A DNA stretch of 36,375 nucleotides from JAJYVH01 sp964548595 (GCA_964548595.1 CAZJQO010000015.1:1-36375); one strand, 5' to 3'. Positions 21,823-31,333 are shown, counted from the first letter of the stretch. Notes: a model not told the origin generated them from the sequence alone. Numbers and translations are program-made.

Positions 21823-24380
21823 CGCTGCAAGCGGAAGTAATAAAGCAGATAAAGTTCGGCGTGTTCTCAGAGGAGCAGATAAAGCGCATGAGCGTGGCCA
21901 AGCTGACTGTACCGGATACGTACAACGAGGATGGCTACCCCATAGACGGCGGACTTCTGGATCAGCGCCTCGGCGTGGTTGATCCGGGCCTGGTCTGCAA
22001 GACCTGCGGAGGCAGGGCGAAGGTCTGCCCGGGCCACTTCGGCCACGTGGAGATGGTCAGGCCTGTTGTGCACGCTGAATTCGCTAAGATAATATACATG
22101 GTGCTCCAGGCTACGTGCCAGAAGTGCCACAGGATACTGCTGAACGACGAGCAGCTCACCGTATTCAAGAAGGAGAGCAGCGAGGAGCTGATCAGCGACG
22201 AGCAGCCGCAGGAGCAGAGCGACACAGAGAAGCACGCCGAGCAGGCGATGCTGAAGAAAGTAAAGGGGGTAAAGAAGTGCCCACACTGCGGCACGGTGCA
22301 GGAGAAGCTAAGGTTCTCCATGCCCACATATTTCAACCTGGGCGAACGCAGGCTGAAGCCTGACGAGCTTAAGGACATGCTCGCGAAGGTGAGCGACGGC
22401 GACCTCGCAGTGCTTGGCATAGATCCTGCTACGAGCAGGCCCGAAAGCTTCATACTAACCACGCTTCTTGTGCCCCCGGTAACTACGAGGCCCAGCATAA
22501 CGCTTGAGACAGGAGAGAGGAGCGAGGACGACCTGACGCACAAGCTCGTGGACATAATGAGGATAAACCAGAGGCTGGAGCAGAACATAAATGCAGGAGC
22601 GCCGCAGATAATAATCGACGACCTCTGGGAGCTGCTGCAGTACCATATAACCACCTATTTCAACAACGAGACTTCGGGCATACCGCCGGCGAGGCACAGG
22701 AGCGGGCGGGCCCTCAAGACGCTGGCGCAGAGGCTGAAGGGCAAGGAGGGCCGCTTCAGGTACAACCTCTCCGGCAAGCGAGTCAACTACTCTGCGAGGA
22801 CGGTGATCAGCATCGAGCCTGCCATAGACATAGACGAGGTGGGGGTGCCGAGGGAAGTGGCGGATGTAATGACGGTGCCTTTCTACGTCACCGAATGGAA
22901 CTTCGAGGCTGCGAAGAAGCTGCTCGCAAACAACGAGTACCCTATGGTAATCAACGTGATAGCGCTGGACGGCAAGCGCAAGCGAATCCTTGACACCAAC
23001 AAGGAGGAGATAGCAAAGGAGGTCAGGCCTGGCTACGTGCTCGAGAGGCAGCTGCAGGACGGCGACCTTGCGCTGTTCAACAGGCAGCCTTCGCTGCACA
23101 GGATAAGCATAATGGCCCACAGGGTCAAGGTGCTGCCTGGCAAGACGTTCAGGATAACGTACCCGGCGACAATACCGTACAACGCAGACTTCGACGGGGA
23201 CGAGATGAACCTGCACATACCGCAGACGCTGGAATCGCAGGCGGAGGCCAAGTATCTGATGGAGGCCCAGTACCAGATATTCTCGCCCAGGGACGGGATA
23301 GTGATAATGGCCAACGGGGAGGACAGCATAATGGCGCTCTTCATGCTCACCCAGGACAGCACCAGGATGAGCAAGGAAGATGCTTGCTATTTGCTCAGCA
23401 CAGCGCAGATAAGGGGACTTCCGAAGCAGGAGCGCGACGGCACATACTCGGGCAAGGCTGTATTCTCTATGCTGCTGCCCGAGGACTTCAACATGGAGTA
23501 CGGCTCTGGGGACAGGAAGATAGTGATAAAGAAGGGCCAGCTGGTGGAGGGAGTTGTTGACAAGAAGGTATATGGGGGCGGGGCCAGCAACAGGCTGTTT
23601 GCAGAGCTTACGATGCAGTACGGGTTCGCGGGCCTGCGAGAGTTTATGGCCAAATCGTCAAGGCTCTCCTATGCTTATGCAACCATTAGGGGTATCTCGC
23701 TTGGTGTCAAGGAATACATAGGAACGGCCGATATATCCAAGAGCAAGGAAGAGGTGCTCGCCGCTACTCACAAGAGGGTAGATGAGCTGATAAGCCAGTA
23801 CAAGGCGAAGAAGCTGGAGCCGCTCCTGGGCCTTACGCTGAGGCAGACGCTCGAACAGATGATAACCGTTGAGCTCGACCTTTCCAGGAGCAAGGCGATA
23901 CAGGAGCTGAACAAGCGCGTGCCGAAGGAGAATGTGACGCTCCTCATGGCCAACTCGGGCGCAAGGGCCAACATACTGAACATGGAGCAGATGAGCATGT
24001 TCCTGGGCCAGCAGACTACGCGAGAGGGAGGCAGGGTGAAGCGCGGCTACTACAGCGGGCGCGTGATACCGCACGTCAGGTCCGGCGACAACAGTCCGGA
24101 GGCGCACGGATTCGTGGAAAGCGGCTTCGTGGACGGCATGATGCCGATAGAATTGCTGATGCACGCCACGGCAGGAAGGGCAAGCATAATGCAGAAGGGC
24201 CTGGTGACGCAGAGGAGCGGGTATTTGCAGAGGCGCCTGGCAAACGCGCTCCAGGATTACTATGTGGCTGAGGACAAGAGTGTAAGGGACGTGGGCAACA
24301 ACCTGGTGCAAACAATCTATGGCGGCGATGGAATAGACCCCACCAAGGTGTTGATGGCCAAGCTGGCGGCAGAGGAATGA
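21819..24380 (+). CDS. rpoA1: RNA polymerase subunit A' (N-terminal part of beta')
   Basis: About 853 residues from ATG 21819, which overlaps the rpoB1 stop. An open frame extends further upstream, but that part lies over rpoB1 and is not real. N-terminal clamp zinc ligands (CKTCGGRAKVCPGHFGH, then CQKC and CPHCG) come first. The metal-A motif NADFDGDEMNLH is encoded near 23180-23210, and the bridge helix region (SGYLQRRLANALQDYYV) is near the end. It ends just before rpoA2, where archaeal A is naturally split. Confidence 0.97.
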   Translation: MTLQAEVIKQIKFGVFSEEQIKRMSVAKLTVPDTYNEDGYPIDGGLLDQRLGVVDPGLVCKTCGGRAKVCPGHFGHVEMVRPVVHAEFAKIIYMVLQATCQKCHRILLNDEQLTVFKKESSEELISDEQPQEQSDTEKHAEQAMLKKVKGVKKCPHCGTVQEKLRFSMPTYFNLGERRLKPDELKDMLAKVSDGDLAVLGIDPATSRPESFILTTLLVPPVTTRPSITLETGERSEDDLTHKLVDIMRINQRLEQNINAGAPQIIIDDLWELLQYHITTYFNNETSGIPPARHRSGRALKTLAQRLKGKEGRFRYNLSGKRVNYSARTVISIEPAIDIDEVGVPREVADVMTVPFYVTEWNFEAAKKLLANNEYPMVINVIALDGKRKRILDTNKEEIAKEVRPGYVLERQLQDGDLALFNRQPSLHRISIMAHRVKVLPGKTFRITYPATIPYNADFDGDEMNLHIPQTLESQAEAKYLMEAQYQIFSPRDGIVIMANGEDSIMALFMLTQDSTRMSKEDACYLLSTAQIRGLPKQERDGTYSGKAVFSMLLPEDFNMEYGSGDRKIVIKKGQLVEGVVDKKVYGGGASNRLFAELTMQYGFAGLREFMAKSSRLSYAYATIRGISLGVKEYIGTADISKSKEEVLAATHKRVDELISQYKAKKLEPLLGLTLRQTLEQMITVELDLSRSKAIQELNKRVPKENVTLLMANSGARANILNMEQMSMFLGQQTTREGGRVKRGYYSGRVIPHVRSGDNSPEAHGFVESGFVDGMMPIELLMHATAGRASIMQKGLVTQRSGYLQRRLANALQDYYVAEDKSVRDVGNNLVQTIYGGDGIDPTKVLMAKLAAEE

Positions 24381-24384
24381 TTTC

Positions 24385-25434
24385 ATGCAGTACAAACGAA
24401 GTGATTTGGAGGTACAGCCAGGAGAACCGGTAGGGGTAGTTGCCGCACAGTCGCTTGGTGAGCCGGGAACCCAGATGGTGCTCCAGACTTTCCACTTCGC
24501 AGGCATAGCCTCGTATGCCACCATCACCACTTCGGGGCTTCCAAGGCTGATAGAATTGCTCGACGCGAAGAAGGCGCCATCGGTGCCACTGATGCGCATA
24601 ATGCTAAAGGAGAGCTATGCGAAGAGCTTCTCGAAGGCCGAGGAAACAGCGAAGAAGATGAGCGAGATAGAGCTCAGGAGCATAATGAAGCGCATAGTGG
24701 AGAACTTCGCCAAGGGCAGGATACTGGTGATACTCAACCGGCAGGCGCTGCAGATCGCTGAGCTTACGCCAGGGCAGGTCGCTGCAAAGCTCGCCAAGCA
24801 GCTCGGGGTAGAGGCAAAAGCGGGAGAGCACGGCAACGTGATAATATACGCGCACACGAAGAACCTGAAGGAAGTCAGGAGCATGTCGGTGAAGGCGACG
24901 AAGACGCTGATAAACGGCATAGAGGGAGCCGGCAGGGCCATGGTGATGCAGGACCAGAAGACAGGCGAGTTCTACATAGAGTCTACCGGCAGCGGCATAG
25001 AGGCGGTGATCGAAGTGGAGGGCGTGGACCCGGGCAGGATATACACCAACGACGCCTTCGCCGCTTACAGGGTCTTCGGCGTGGAAGCAGCGAGGAACGT
25101 GCTAGTGTCAGAAGTGAGCAAGACGCTGAAGGACCAGGACATAACAGTCAGCGACAGGCACCTAACGCTCGTTGCCGACGCCATGACCGCAGGCGGCTCC
25201 ATCAAGAGCATAGGCAGGCACGGGATCGTGGGCAGCAAGGAATCGGTTTTGGCAAAGGCAGCGTTCGAGGAAACGGTCAAGCACCTGATTAACGCGGCAG
25301 CGTTCGGCCAATCCGACTACATGAGGGGCGTCACCGAGAACATACTCGTGGGCAAGCAGATACCCCTTGGCACCGGCACTGTGAGGCTGGCGATAAAGAA
25401 AGACATCGCGGGGAGCAAGAGGAAAAAGCAGTAG
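24385..25434 (+). CDS. rpoA2: RNA polymerase subunit A'' (C-terminal part of beta')
   Basis: 349 residues. It starts VQPGEPVGVVAAQSLGEPGTQMVLQTFHFAG, the trigger-loop block (motif named here by its ends VQPGEPVGVV and TFHFAG). It continues with GLPRLIELLDAKKAPS and ends with GIVGSKESVLAKAAFEETVK and GVTENILVGKQIPLGTG, the jaw/cleft end. Four bases separate it from rpoA1. The operon usually continues with L30e/NusA; here an Lsm gene follows instead. Confidence 0.97.
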   Translation: MQYKRSDLEVQPGEPVGVVAAQSLGEPGTQMVLQTFHFAGIASYATITTSGLPRLIELLDAKKAPSVPLMRIMLKESYAKSFSKAEETAKKMSEIELRSIMKRIVENFAKGRILVILNRQALQIAELTPGQVAAKLAKQLGVEAKAGEHGNVIIYAHTKNLKEVRSMSVKATKTLINGIEGAGRAMVMQDQKTGEFYIESTGSGIEAVIEVEGVDPGRIYTNDAFAAYRVFGVEAARNVLVSEVSKTLKDQDITVSDRHLTLVADAMTAGGSIKSIGRHGIVGSKESVLAKAAFEETVKHLINAAAFGQSDYMRGVTENILVGKQIPLGTGTVRLAIKKDIAGSKRKKQ

Positions 25435-25466
25435 CGCGCGTTTTGCTTGTGTTTTGTTGTGGTTTT

Positions 25467-25691
25467 ATGCAAGAGAGGCCTTTTGACCTGCTGAACAAGA
25501 CCATCGGGAAGAAGGTAATGATAAGGCTGAAGGGCGGCGACGGGATAAGGGGCACTGTATCGTCGTTCGACGCTCACATGAACCTGGTGCTCGACGACGC
25601 AGAGGAGCTTGGCGAGGACGGTTCTTCGAAGTCCAAGCTCGGCACCATACTGCTGCGCGGCGGCAATATACTGTTCGTGAGCCCCGTCTAG
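25467..25691 (+). CDS. lsm: Sm-like (Lsm/SmAP) RNA-binding protein
   Basis: 74 residues from ATG 25467 (MQERPFDLLNKTIGKKVMIR). Sm1 motif: VMIRLKGGDGIRGTVSSFDAH with MNLVLDDAEE. Sm2 motif: LGTILLRGGNILFVSP. It would form heptameric rings that bind U-rich RNA. Separated from rpoA2 by 32 bases, so possibly part of the same transcript. The tRNA-Ala gene follows 45 bases later. Confidence 0.95.
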   Translation: MQERPFDLLNKTIGKKVMIRLKGGDGIRGTVSSFDAHMNLVLDDAEELGEDGSSKSKLGTILLRGGNILFVSPV

Positions 25692-25736
25692 CCTTTCAGA
25701 AGGGCATTTAAACATAAAGCAGCTAGCTTTATCGTT

Positions 25737-25808
25737 GGGCTCTTAGCGCAACGGTAGCGCGTCTGCATGGCATGCAGAAGGTTGCGGGTTCGAATCCCGC
25801 AGAGTCCA
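25737..25808 (+). tRNA. trnA(GGC): tRNA-Ala with GGC anticodon
   Basis: Complete cloverleaf: acceptor GGGCTCT/AGAGTCC with the alanine identity pair G3-U70, D arm GCGC/GCGC with a short 7-nt loop, anticodon arm TCTGC/GCAGA with loop ATGGCAT (anticodon GGC), and T arm GCGGG/CCCGC with loop TTCGAAT. Discriminator A at 25808, no encoded CCA. The TATA box (AACATAAAG, about 25711) lies 26 bp upstream. The protein gene at 25832 starts 23 bases after it. Confidence 0.96.
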
Positions 25809-25831
25809 CGTTCCGGAGGGCATCGAGTCAA

Positions 25832-27373
25832 ATGGCTGGGCGCAAGACTACCAGGTCGCAAAACTTTCCAAGAGTTGCATTGTTAGCCGTAATACTGATC
25901 CTTGCAATTACCTTCATGGCCTTAAACTTTTACGGGCCCAGCATGCAGGGCGACGACTGGGAATACTCTGCGCTTGCTTTCTGTACAGCGAATCAGTGCG
26001 GCAGCCATCTTGTCACCACCTCGTTCTTCAACATCAGGTACCTGGAAGTGCTGCCCATCGCGCTTTCCTACGAACTTTTCGGAGTCACGCCATTGGCAAG
26101 CTCGCTGTGGGCTGCGCTCGCGTACCTGCTCACCATAGTGGTGGTGTTTTACATCTCCATCGAGCTCTTCGATGACGTGCGCACGGCCGGCCTTGTTGCT
26201 CTGCTCTTTGCGTTCTTCCCGCTTGTCTTGAAGTATGCCACTACCGTAGATGACGACGTAGCGCTGATGCTGTTTCTCGCACTCTCCACATACTTCCTGG
26301 TGCGCGGAGAGAAGAGAAACTCCAACAATCAGTTCCTGCTCTCCGGTTTCTTCGCCTTCATCGCTTTCCTCGCCACGCCGTCGGCGCTTGGTTTTATAGT
26401 AGTGATGCTAGTTTACTGGATCGCGCTTGTGCTCATGAAGAAGCGCAGTTCAAGGAGCTTCTGCATTTTCCTTGTTGGCATACTAGTGGCTGTAGGCGTC
26501 ATGATGCTGATGGACACGATCATGTTCCATAATCCGCTTACCACAGCACAGGAAAGCATTGCGTGGTACGAGTCGCCGGTGAGCGACATCAACACAAACA
26601 CCTTCTACTATTATCCTATCATCTTCGCCAATCCGCTGGTCATCAATTCCGCCGGCCTCTACTTCTTCGCGCTCGTGCCTGCCGCAGCCTATCTGGTGGT
26701 GAAGAAGGAGAGGAAATCGTATTTCTTTATCCTCTGGGCTGTGCTGGGCTTCTTGCTGATGGAATACGGCATAAACAAGATAACACTAGGAGCTCCCAGC
26801 TACCTGCCCGTCTTTGCGCAGGAGAGGTATCTGCTGTTCATAGCGGTGCCGGTTGCAGCAACTCTGGGCATCGCGATAGCGAAGCTCTACGGCTCTTTGA
26901 AGAAGAACAGGGCAGCGAGACTGGCGCTGGCAATGCTGGCAGCCGCGGTGCTGGCCGATGGGGTGGTGATGGGGATAGGCCTGCACCAGCAGAGCCTTTT
27001 CGCTGTGTACGACCAGGCGCAGATCGCGAATTACCTGAACAACGCCAGCAGTGCCGTGCCTGTCTACTACCTCGGAGGCGATTATGCAGACGCGCTGATC
27101 TACATGCACTTCAACAATCCGGGCAGGTTCTACAGCTACGCGTCCCTCAACTGCTCAAGCATACAAGCCAACTCCTACGTGCTGGTGCCAGACGATCCAG
27201 GCTACTACGGCCTCAACTATCTCATAAACACGCAGGAGTACTGCCCATCGTGGACCCTGGTGCTCCAGCCCAACGCAGTCGCAGCATTTCCCAAATGGGC
27301 GTCGGACTACTACTTCTACAACCAGAACAACGGCAGCGCGTACACTGGGGAGCGGCTTTATTACGTGACCTGA
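25832..27373 (+). CDS. polytopic membrane glycosyltransferase-like protein (PMT/ArnT type)
   Basis: 513 residues from ATG 25832; an in-frame start inside tRNA-Ala is rejected. After a basic N-terminus and first membrane segment comes MQGDDWEYSALAFC, an acidic loop in the place of the catalytic DE/DD motif of GT-C enzymes (PMT, ArnT, AglB-like). Then follow about 10-12 hydrophobic segments, a second acidic loop (VDDDVALMLFLAL), and an outside C-terminal domain of about 120 residues (VPVYYLGGDYADALIY). Likely transfers sugar from a lipid carrier in the envelope. The donor is unknown. Confidence 0.65.
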   Translation: MAGRKTTRSQNFPRVALLAVILILAITFMALNFYGPSMQGDDWEYSALAFCTANQCGSHLVTTSFFNIRYLEVLPIALSYELFGVTPLASSLWAALAYLLTIVVVFYISIELFDDVRTAGLVALLFAFFPLVLKYATTVDDDVALMLFLALSTYFLVRGEKRNSNNQFLLSGFFAFIAFLATPSALGFIVVMLVYWIALVLMKKRSSRSFCIFLVGILVAVGVMMLMDTIMFHNPLTTAQESIAWYESPVSDINTNTFYYYPIIFANPLVINSAGLYFFALVPAAAYLVVKKERKSYFFILWAVLGFLLMEYGINKITLGAPSYLPVFAQERYLLFIAVPVAATLGIAIAKLYGSLKKNRAARLALAMLAAAVLADGVVMGIGLHQQSLFAVYDQAQIANYLNNASSAVPVYYLGGDYADALIYMHFNNPGRFYSYASLNCSSIQANSYVLVPDDPGYYGLNYLINTQEYCPSWTLVLQPNAVAAFPKWASDYYFYNQNNGSAYTGERLYYVT

Positions 27374-27451
27374 GCCGGTGTGCCTGCCAAATATAACGAA
27401 AGCTAAAAGCAAGCGGTGCTAGCAGGCGTTATCTTTTGATCCGCTTTAGCT

Positions 27452-28354
27452 CTATGTCCTCTCCAGGCTGGCTATTATGGCGTCTCGTATTCTGTCTGCC
27501 GCAGCCAAACTATCCTCGCTAGTTCGCGGAATAGCCATTGTAACTTGCACAGGCTGCATTGGCGGCATTGGTACAGTGACATACGGGTTAAAGACAAGTT
27601 TTGTTTTGAATATCTTGCGCGTCTCATCGCTCACATCGATGTTGTATGCCCTTTTTATGCGCCTCTCTGCTGAGGGTAGCAAGGAAACTATGTATTCAAG
27701 CACCTCATCGCGTCTCAGGAGCTTAAATTCCTTTTGCAGTTCCTTATTTTCTATGGCTAGAACGTTGTCCCTTTCTTCTTTCGGCATCGCATCCTTATTC
27801 CACGTGCGTTCGATGGGCAAGAGGATGCGATCATAAACACGGGCGTCCATCCGCCTCCATGATCTGTTGCTTTCAATCTCCCGTATCCTACCTACCCTAG
27901 AGATTTCCTGTTCTGCGTCACTTTGCCCTATCACCGCGACGCTTTGGACGCTTCGCAGCGGTTCCAAAAAACTATAGTCGACATATATCTGCAGCCTATC
28001 TTCGTAAACGCCTATGGACACCTGGTTTCCCCAAGAAGAATCCACGTCCACTCTGTGTTCAGGGGGCAGCAGCTCCCAGTCGCCTCTGCATTTTATCACG
28101 TCGTAGCCTTGCACTTCTCCCCTTCCGCTAAAACCAAAACCCCTCTTATCTCGAGCAGTGAGAGCGAGTCCGAGCGCAGCGTCCCTGAATCCTTCCTGAT
28201 TTTCCAGTGCACGAAAATACTCTGAAATAGAGGGTACACTGCCGCCAAAGTGGTGTGCAATTATTTTGGCCTCACTTGGCATAGCCAGGTAGTCCAGAAT
28301 AATTATCTTGTTTTGTTTGAATTCAACGTAGCTTCTAGTGCTTTCGGCTGTCAT
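27452..28354 (-). CDS. hypothetical protein with N-terminal HTH-like segment
   Basis: 300 residues, not recognised. Residues about 15-60 (NKIIILDYLAMPSEAKIIAHHFGGSVPSIS split here as NKIIILDYLAM and IIAHHFGGSVPSISEYFRAL) resemble a winged-helix start. A beta-rich middle (VSIGVYEDRLQIYVDYSFLE) follows, and a helical, charged C-terminal half with ERRIKRAYNIDVSDETRKIF. Monocistronic, divergent from the chaperone operon with about 150 bp of AT-rich DNA between. A regulator of that operon is one possibility, but only context supports it. Confidence 0.5.
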   Translation of the reverse strand: MTAESTRSYVEFKQNKIIILDYLAMPSEAKIIAHHFGGSVPSISEYFRALENQEGFRDAALGLALTARDKRGFGFSGRGEVQGYDVIKCRGDWELLPPEHRVDVDSSWGNQVSIGVYEDRLQIYVDYSFLEPLRSVQSVAVIGQSDAEQEISRVGRIREIESNRSWRRMDARVYDRILLPIERTWNKDAMPKEERDNVLAIENKELQKEFKLLRRDEVLEYIVSLLPSAERRIKRAYNIDVSDETRKIFKTKLVFNPYVTVPMPPMQPVQVTMAIPRTSEDSLAAADRIRDAIIASLERT

Positions 28355-28442
28355 ACTCTCGCTATACTGCTTTTCTTGGGCCCTTAATATAATTTTGTAT
28401 TGGTTTGTGCCATGCGGCCTCCTTTTATGTATGTTTGATTAT

Positions 28443-28503
28443 TTCTAACATTTTGTTGCAATAAAGCAAATATTTTTATATTAGTTATAGCTATATGTTA
28501 GAA
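28443..28503 (+). promoter_or_regulatory. chaperone-operon promoter with flanking 9-bp inverted repeat
   Basis: TTCTAACAT (28443-28451) and ATGTTAGAA (28495-28503) are perfect inverted copies. They flank the TATA box TTTTATATTA (28474-28483) and end one base before the GTG start. A 10-bp palindrome TATAGCTATA (28486-28495) lies between TATA and start. The layout suits a repressor that covers TBP/TFB and the transcription start; the first gene's HTH protein is the obvious candidate. Confidence 0.6.
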
Positions 28504-28504
28504 T

Positions 28505-28951
28505 GTGCCCAAGGCAGAGAAGATAGTAGTAAAGACAGTGACGAAGCCAAGCGTCGAGAGCGCGCGGGCGCTTACTGACTGGTTCTTCGACACCTTCGAC
28601 CTCTCGAGCAAGAGCGACAGGCCGGAGCGAGAGATGTTCCAGATGATAGTGGGCAACAGCCTGAAGGGCGCAGGAACTAGCAGCAAGGAGATAAGCAAGT
28701 CGCTCAGGCTGCCGCTCAGCACAGTCATATACAATCTCAACAAGTTCATAGACTCCGGGCTGGTGGTCAGGAAGGGCAGGGAGTACTTCCTGCGCGCCAG
28801 CGACTTCGAGAGCACGATACAGGAGCTTCAGGCAGAGATGCTGATGGAGTTCAACAGGATGATGCAGTTCGCGAGCAAGCTCGACGAGCTTATAGAGAAT
28901 GAGATGTATGGCAGAGGAAGAGGAAAAGAAGGAGAAGGAGCAGAGGAATGA
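28505..28951 (+). CDS. winged-helix regulator heading the DnaK operon
   Basis: 148 residues, GTG start. An N-terminal helical region (about 20-50) leads to a wHTH at about 55-97 (TSSKEISKSLRLPLSTVIYN, then GLVVRKGREYFLRASDFEST as wing). A C-terminal helix (about 105-135) may be for dimerisation, and the tail is Gly/Glu rich. ArsR/MarR-like fold, exact family not named. It overlaps grpE by 44 bases, so the two are co-translated. Its promoter carries an inverted repeat at the start site, which suggests an autorepressor of heat-shock genes, analogous in role to bacterial HrcA but not homologous by eye. Confidence 0.7.
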   Translation: MPKAEKIVVKTVTKPSVESARALTDWFFDTFDLSSKSDRPEREMFQMIVGNSLKGAGTSSKEISKSLRLPLSTVIYNLNKFIDSGLVVRKGREYFLRASDFESTIQELQAEMLMEFNRMMQFASKLDELIENEMYGRGRGKEGEGAEE

Positions 28952-29429
28952 GGCCAAGCAGCCCGATGCCGGGAAGCAGGAGGCTGCCGAAGAGCTGAAG
29001 GACCGCCTGCTTAGGCTGGCCGCAGAGTTCGACAACTACAAGAAGCGCTCCGGAGATGACATCTACAATGCAAGGGGTATTGGCAAAGCGGAGCTTGCAA
29101 AGGCGCTGCTCCCCGCGCTCGACGAGTTCGAACTGGCACTCTCGAGCTTCAACACCGATGCCAAGGAAGCGGAGCACATCAAGGGCATAGAGCTTGTCTT
29201 CTCCAACATACTCGGCGCGCTGAAGGGCGCGGGCATGAAGGAGATAGAGGCGAAGGGCCGGTATGATCCTTACAAGCACGAGGTCATAATGACCAGGGAG
29301 AGCGCAGAGCCGGAGGGCACGATACTGGAAGTGGTGAGGAAGGGCTATACCTTCAACGGCACGCTGCTGAGGCCAAGCGCCGTCATAGTCTCTAAGAGCG
29401 CGGAGAAGGAGAAGCAGGGCTCAAAATGA
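28908..29429 (+). CDS. grpE: nucleotide exchange factor GrpE
   Basis: About 173 residues from ATG 28908 (MAEEEEKKEKEQRNEAKQPD); an ATG three codons earlier is possible. The charged N-terminal coil leads to the signature LRLAAEFDNYKKRSGDD, then LLPALDEFELAL, and the beta domain with YDPYKHEVIM and VRKGYTFNGTLLRPSAV. GrpE drives ADP release from DnaK. Located between the regulator and dnaK, 23 bases before dnaK. Confidence 0.95.
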   Translation: MAEEEEKKEKEQRNEAKQPDAGKQEAAEELKDRLLRLAAEFDNYKKRSGDDIYNARGIGKAELAKALLPALDEFELALSSFNTDAKEAEHIKGIELVFSNILGALKGAGMKEIEAKGRYDPYKHEVIMTRESAEPEGTILEVVRKGYTFNGTLLRPSAVIVSKSAEKEKQGSK

Positions 29430-29452
29430 TTATGCTATAGAGGACCGATGGA

Positions 29453-31309
29453 ATGGCAAGCGAGAAAATTTTAGGCGTGGATCTGGGCACATCAAACAGT
29501 GCGGCTGCTATATTGCAGGGAGGCAGGCCGGTTCTTGTGCCAAGCGCAGAAGGCACTTCGCTCTACGGCAAGTCTTTCCCGAGCTACGTGGCATTTACAA
29601 AGGACGGGCAGCGCATAGTCGGCGAGCCAGCAAGGAGGCAGGCGGTAGCAAACCCAGAGGGTACTGTGACCGCTTTCAAAAGGAAGATGGGAAGCGGCTT
29701 CAAGTACAAGCTCTACGGCAAGGAGTACACTCCGCAGGAGCTCTCAGCAATACTGCTGCAGAAGATAAAGGCGGACGCTGAAGCATTCCTGGGCGAGGAG
29801 GTGAAGAAGGCAGTAATAACGGTGCCCGCTTACTTCAACGACAACCAGCGCCAGGCCACAAAGGACGCGGGCGAGATTGCGGGACTTGAGGTAGTAAGGC
29901 TGGTGAACGAGCCTACCGCCGCAAGCCTGGCGTACGGCCTTGACAAGGCGAACAAGGAGCAGAAGATACTTGTCTACGACTTCGGGGGCGGCACGCTCGA
30001 CGTTACCATAATGGAGTTCGGCAACGGCGTATTCGAGGTCAGGTCTACCAGCGGCGACACGCAACTTGGCGGCACCGACATGGACAACGCGCTTGTAGAC
30101 TTCCTGAAGGATGAGATAAAGAAGAAACACAGCCTTGACATAAACAAGGACATACAGGCGCTGCAGAGGGTGCGCGAGGCAGCGGAGAGGGCCAAGATAG
30201 AACTCTCGACAACGCTTACGAGCGAGATAAACCTGCCGTTTCTTGGCACGGTCTCCGGCAAGCCGGTAAACTTCGTATACCCGCTGACACGTGCTAAGCT
30301 TGAGGAGCTCGTATTGCCCATAGTGGAGCGCACCAGGATACCAATGCAGCAGGCGCTCAAGGACGCAAAACTGCAGCCGAACGACATAGGTAAGGTAATA
30401 CTGATAGGGGGCCCCACGCGCATGCCAATAGTGCAGAGGTACGTGGAACAGCTCTACGGCAAGAAGATAGAGCGCGGAGTAGACCCGATGGAAGCTGTCG
30501 CGTTCGGCGCGGCTGTGCAGGCAGGTGTACTCACCGGCGAAGTCAAGGACATAGTGCTGCTTGACGTTACCCCGCTCTCGCTCGGCATAGAGACGCTCGG
30601 GGGCGTATCCACGGTGCTAATACCGAGGAACACGACGGTGCCGATAAGGAAGTCGCAGACCTTCTCTACAGCTTCGGACAGCCAGCCCGCTGTAGACATA
30701 GTAATACTGCAGGGCGAGAGGCCCATGGCGAAGGACAATGTAAGCCTTGGCAAATTCAGCCTGACTGGCATACTGCCCGCGCCCAGGGGGGTGCCACAGA
30801 TAGAAGTGACTTTCGATATCGATGCCAACGGTATACTGCACGTCAACGCGCAGGACAAGAAGACCGGCAAGGAGCAGAGTATGCAGGTCGTGGCTCCAAA
30901 CAAGATGAGCAGGGGCGACATAGACAAGAAGGTGAAAGAGGCAGAAGAGTATGCGTCGCAGGACAAGGAGGAGCTGGAACGCGTCCAGGTGAGGAATGAG
31001 GCCGAATCCATGGTTTACACAACCGAGAAGACGTTGAAAGACAACAAGGACAAGATACCGGGCGAGGTTGCGGAGCGCGTTGAGCAGGCCAAGAACGAGC
31101 TCAGCGACGCCCTCAACAAGAACGATGCCGCCGAGATAAAGGGGAAGCTCGACAGCCTGAAGAGCGTGCTGCAGGAGATAGGCTCAAGCGTCTACGGCAA
31201 CGGGCAGCAGGGGCAGGGAGGGCAGGGTCCGGAACCTGGCTTTGGGCCAAGCGGGCCCGGCGACTCCACAGATGCAGGAGACAGCGCTGACGCGAACTTC
31301 AGGGGCTGA
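29453..31309 (+). CDS. dnaK: Hsp70 chaperone DnaK
   Basis: 618 residues. ATPase motifs: ILGVDLGTSNSAAAIL, AVITVPAYFNDNQRQATKDA, RLVNEPTAASLAYG, VYDFGGGTLDVTI, and ILIGGPTRMP. The hydrophobic linker VLLDVTPLSLGIETLGG joins the substrate domain, followed by a lid and a Gly/Pro/Gln-rich tail. Hsp70 is not universal in archaea and is generally thought to have come from bacteria. The complete regulator-grpE-dnaK-dnaJ order is kept here. Confidence 0.98.
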   Translation: MASEKILGVDLGTSNSAAAILQGGRPVLVPSAEGTSLYGKSFPSYVAFTKDGQRIVGEPARRQAVANPEGTVTAFKRKMGSGFKYKLYGKEYTPQELSAILLQKIKADAEAFLGEEVKKAVITVPAYFNDNQRQATKDAGEIAGLEVVRLVNEPTAASLAYGLDKANKEQKILVYDFGGGTLDVTIMEFGNGVFEVRSTSGDTQLGGTDMDNALVDFLKDEIKKKHSLDINKDIQALQRVREAAERAKIELSTTLTSEINLPFLGTVSGKPVNFVYPLTRAKLEELVLPIVERTRIPMQQALKDAKLQPNDIGKVILIGGPTRMPIVQRYVEQLYGKKIERGVDPMEAVAFGAAVQAGVLTGEVKDIVLLDVTPLSLGIETLGGVSTVLIPRNTTVPIRKSQTFSTASDSQPAVDIVILQGERPMAKDNVSLGKFSLTGILPAPRGVPQIEVTFDIDANGILHVNAQDKKTGKEQSMQVVAPNKMSRGDIDKKVKEAEEYASQDKEELERVQVRNEAESMVYTTEKTLKDNKDKIPGEVAERVEQAKNELSDALNKNDAAEIKGKLDSLKSVLQEIGSSVYGNGQQGQGGQGPEPGFGPSGPGDSTDAGDSADANFRG

Positions 31310-31333
31310 GTCAGGGAGCGGGATTGGCTAACC

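Noticed and set aside
23658..24599. Minus-strand ORF (313 codons) spanning the rpoA1/rpoA2 junction
   Set aside because: Antisense shadow of two certain genes; no domain pattern.
25772..25831. Start of the membrane glycosyltransferase inside tRNA-Ala
   Set aside because: The tRNA is complete and the ATG at 25832 precedes the first membrane segment.
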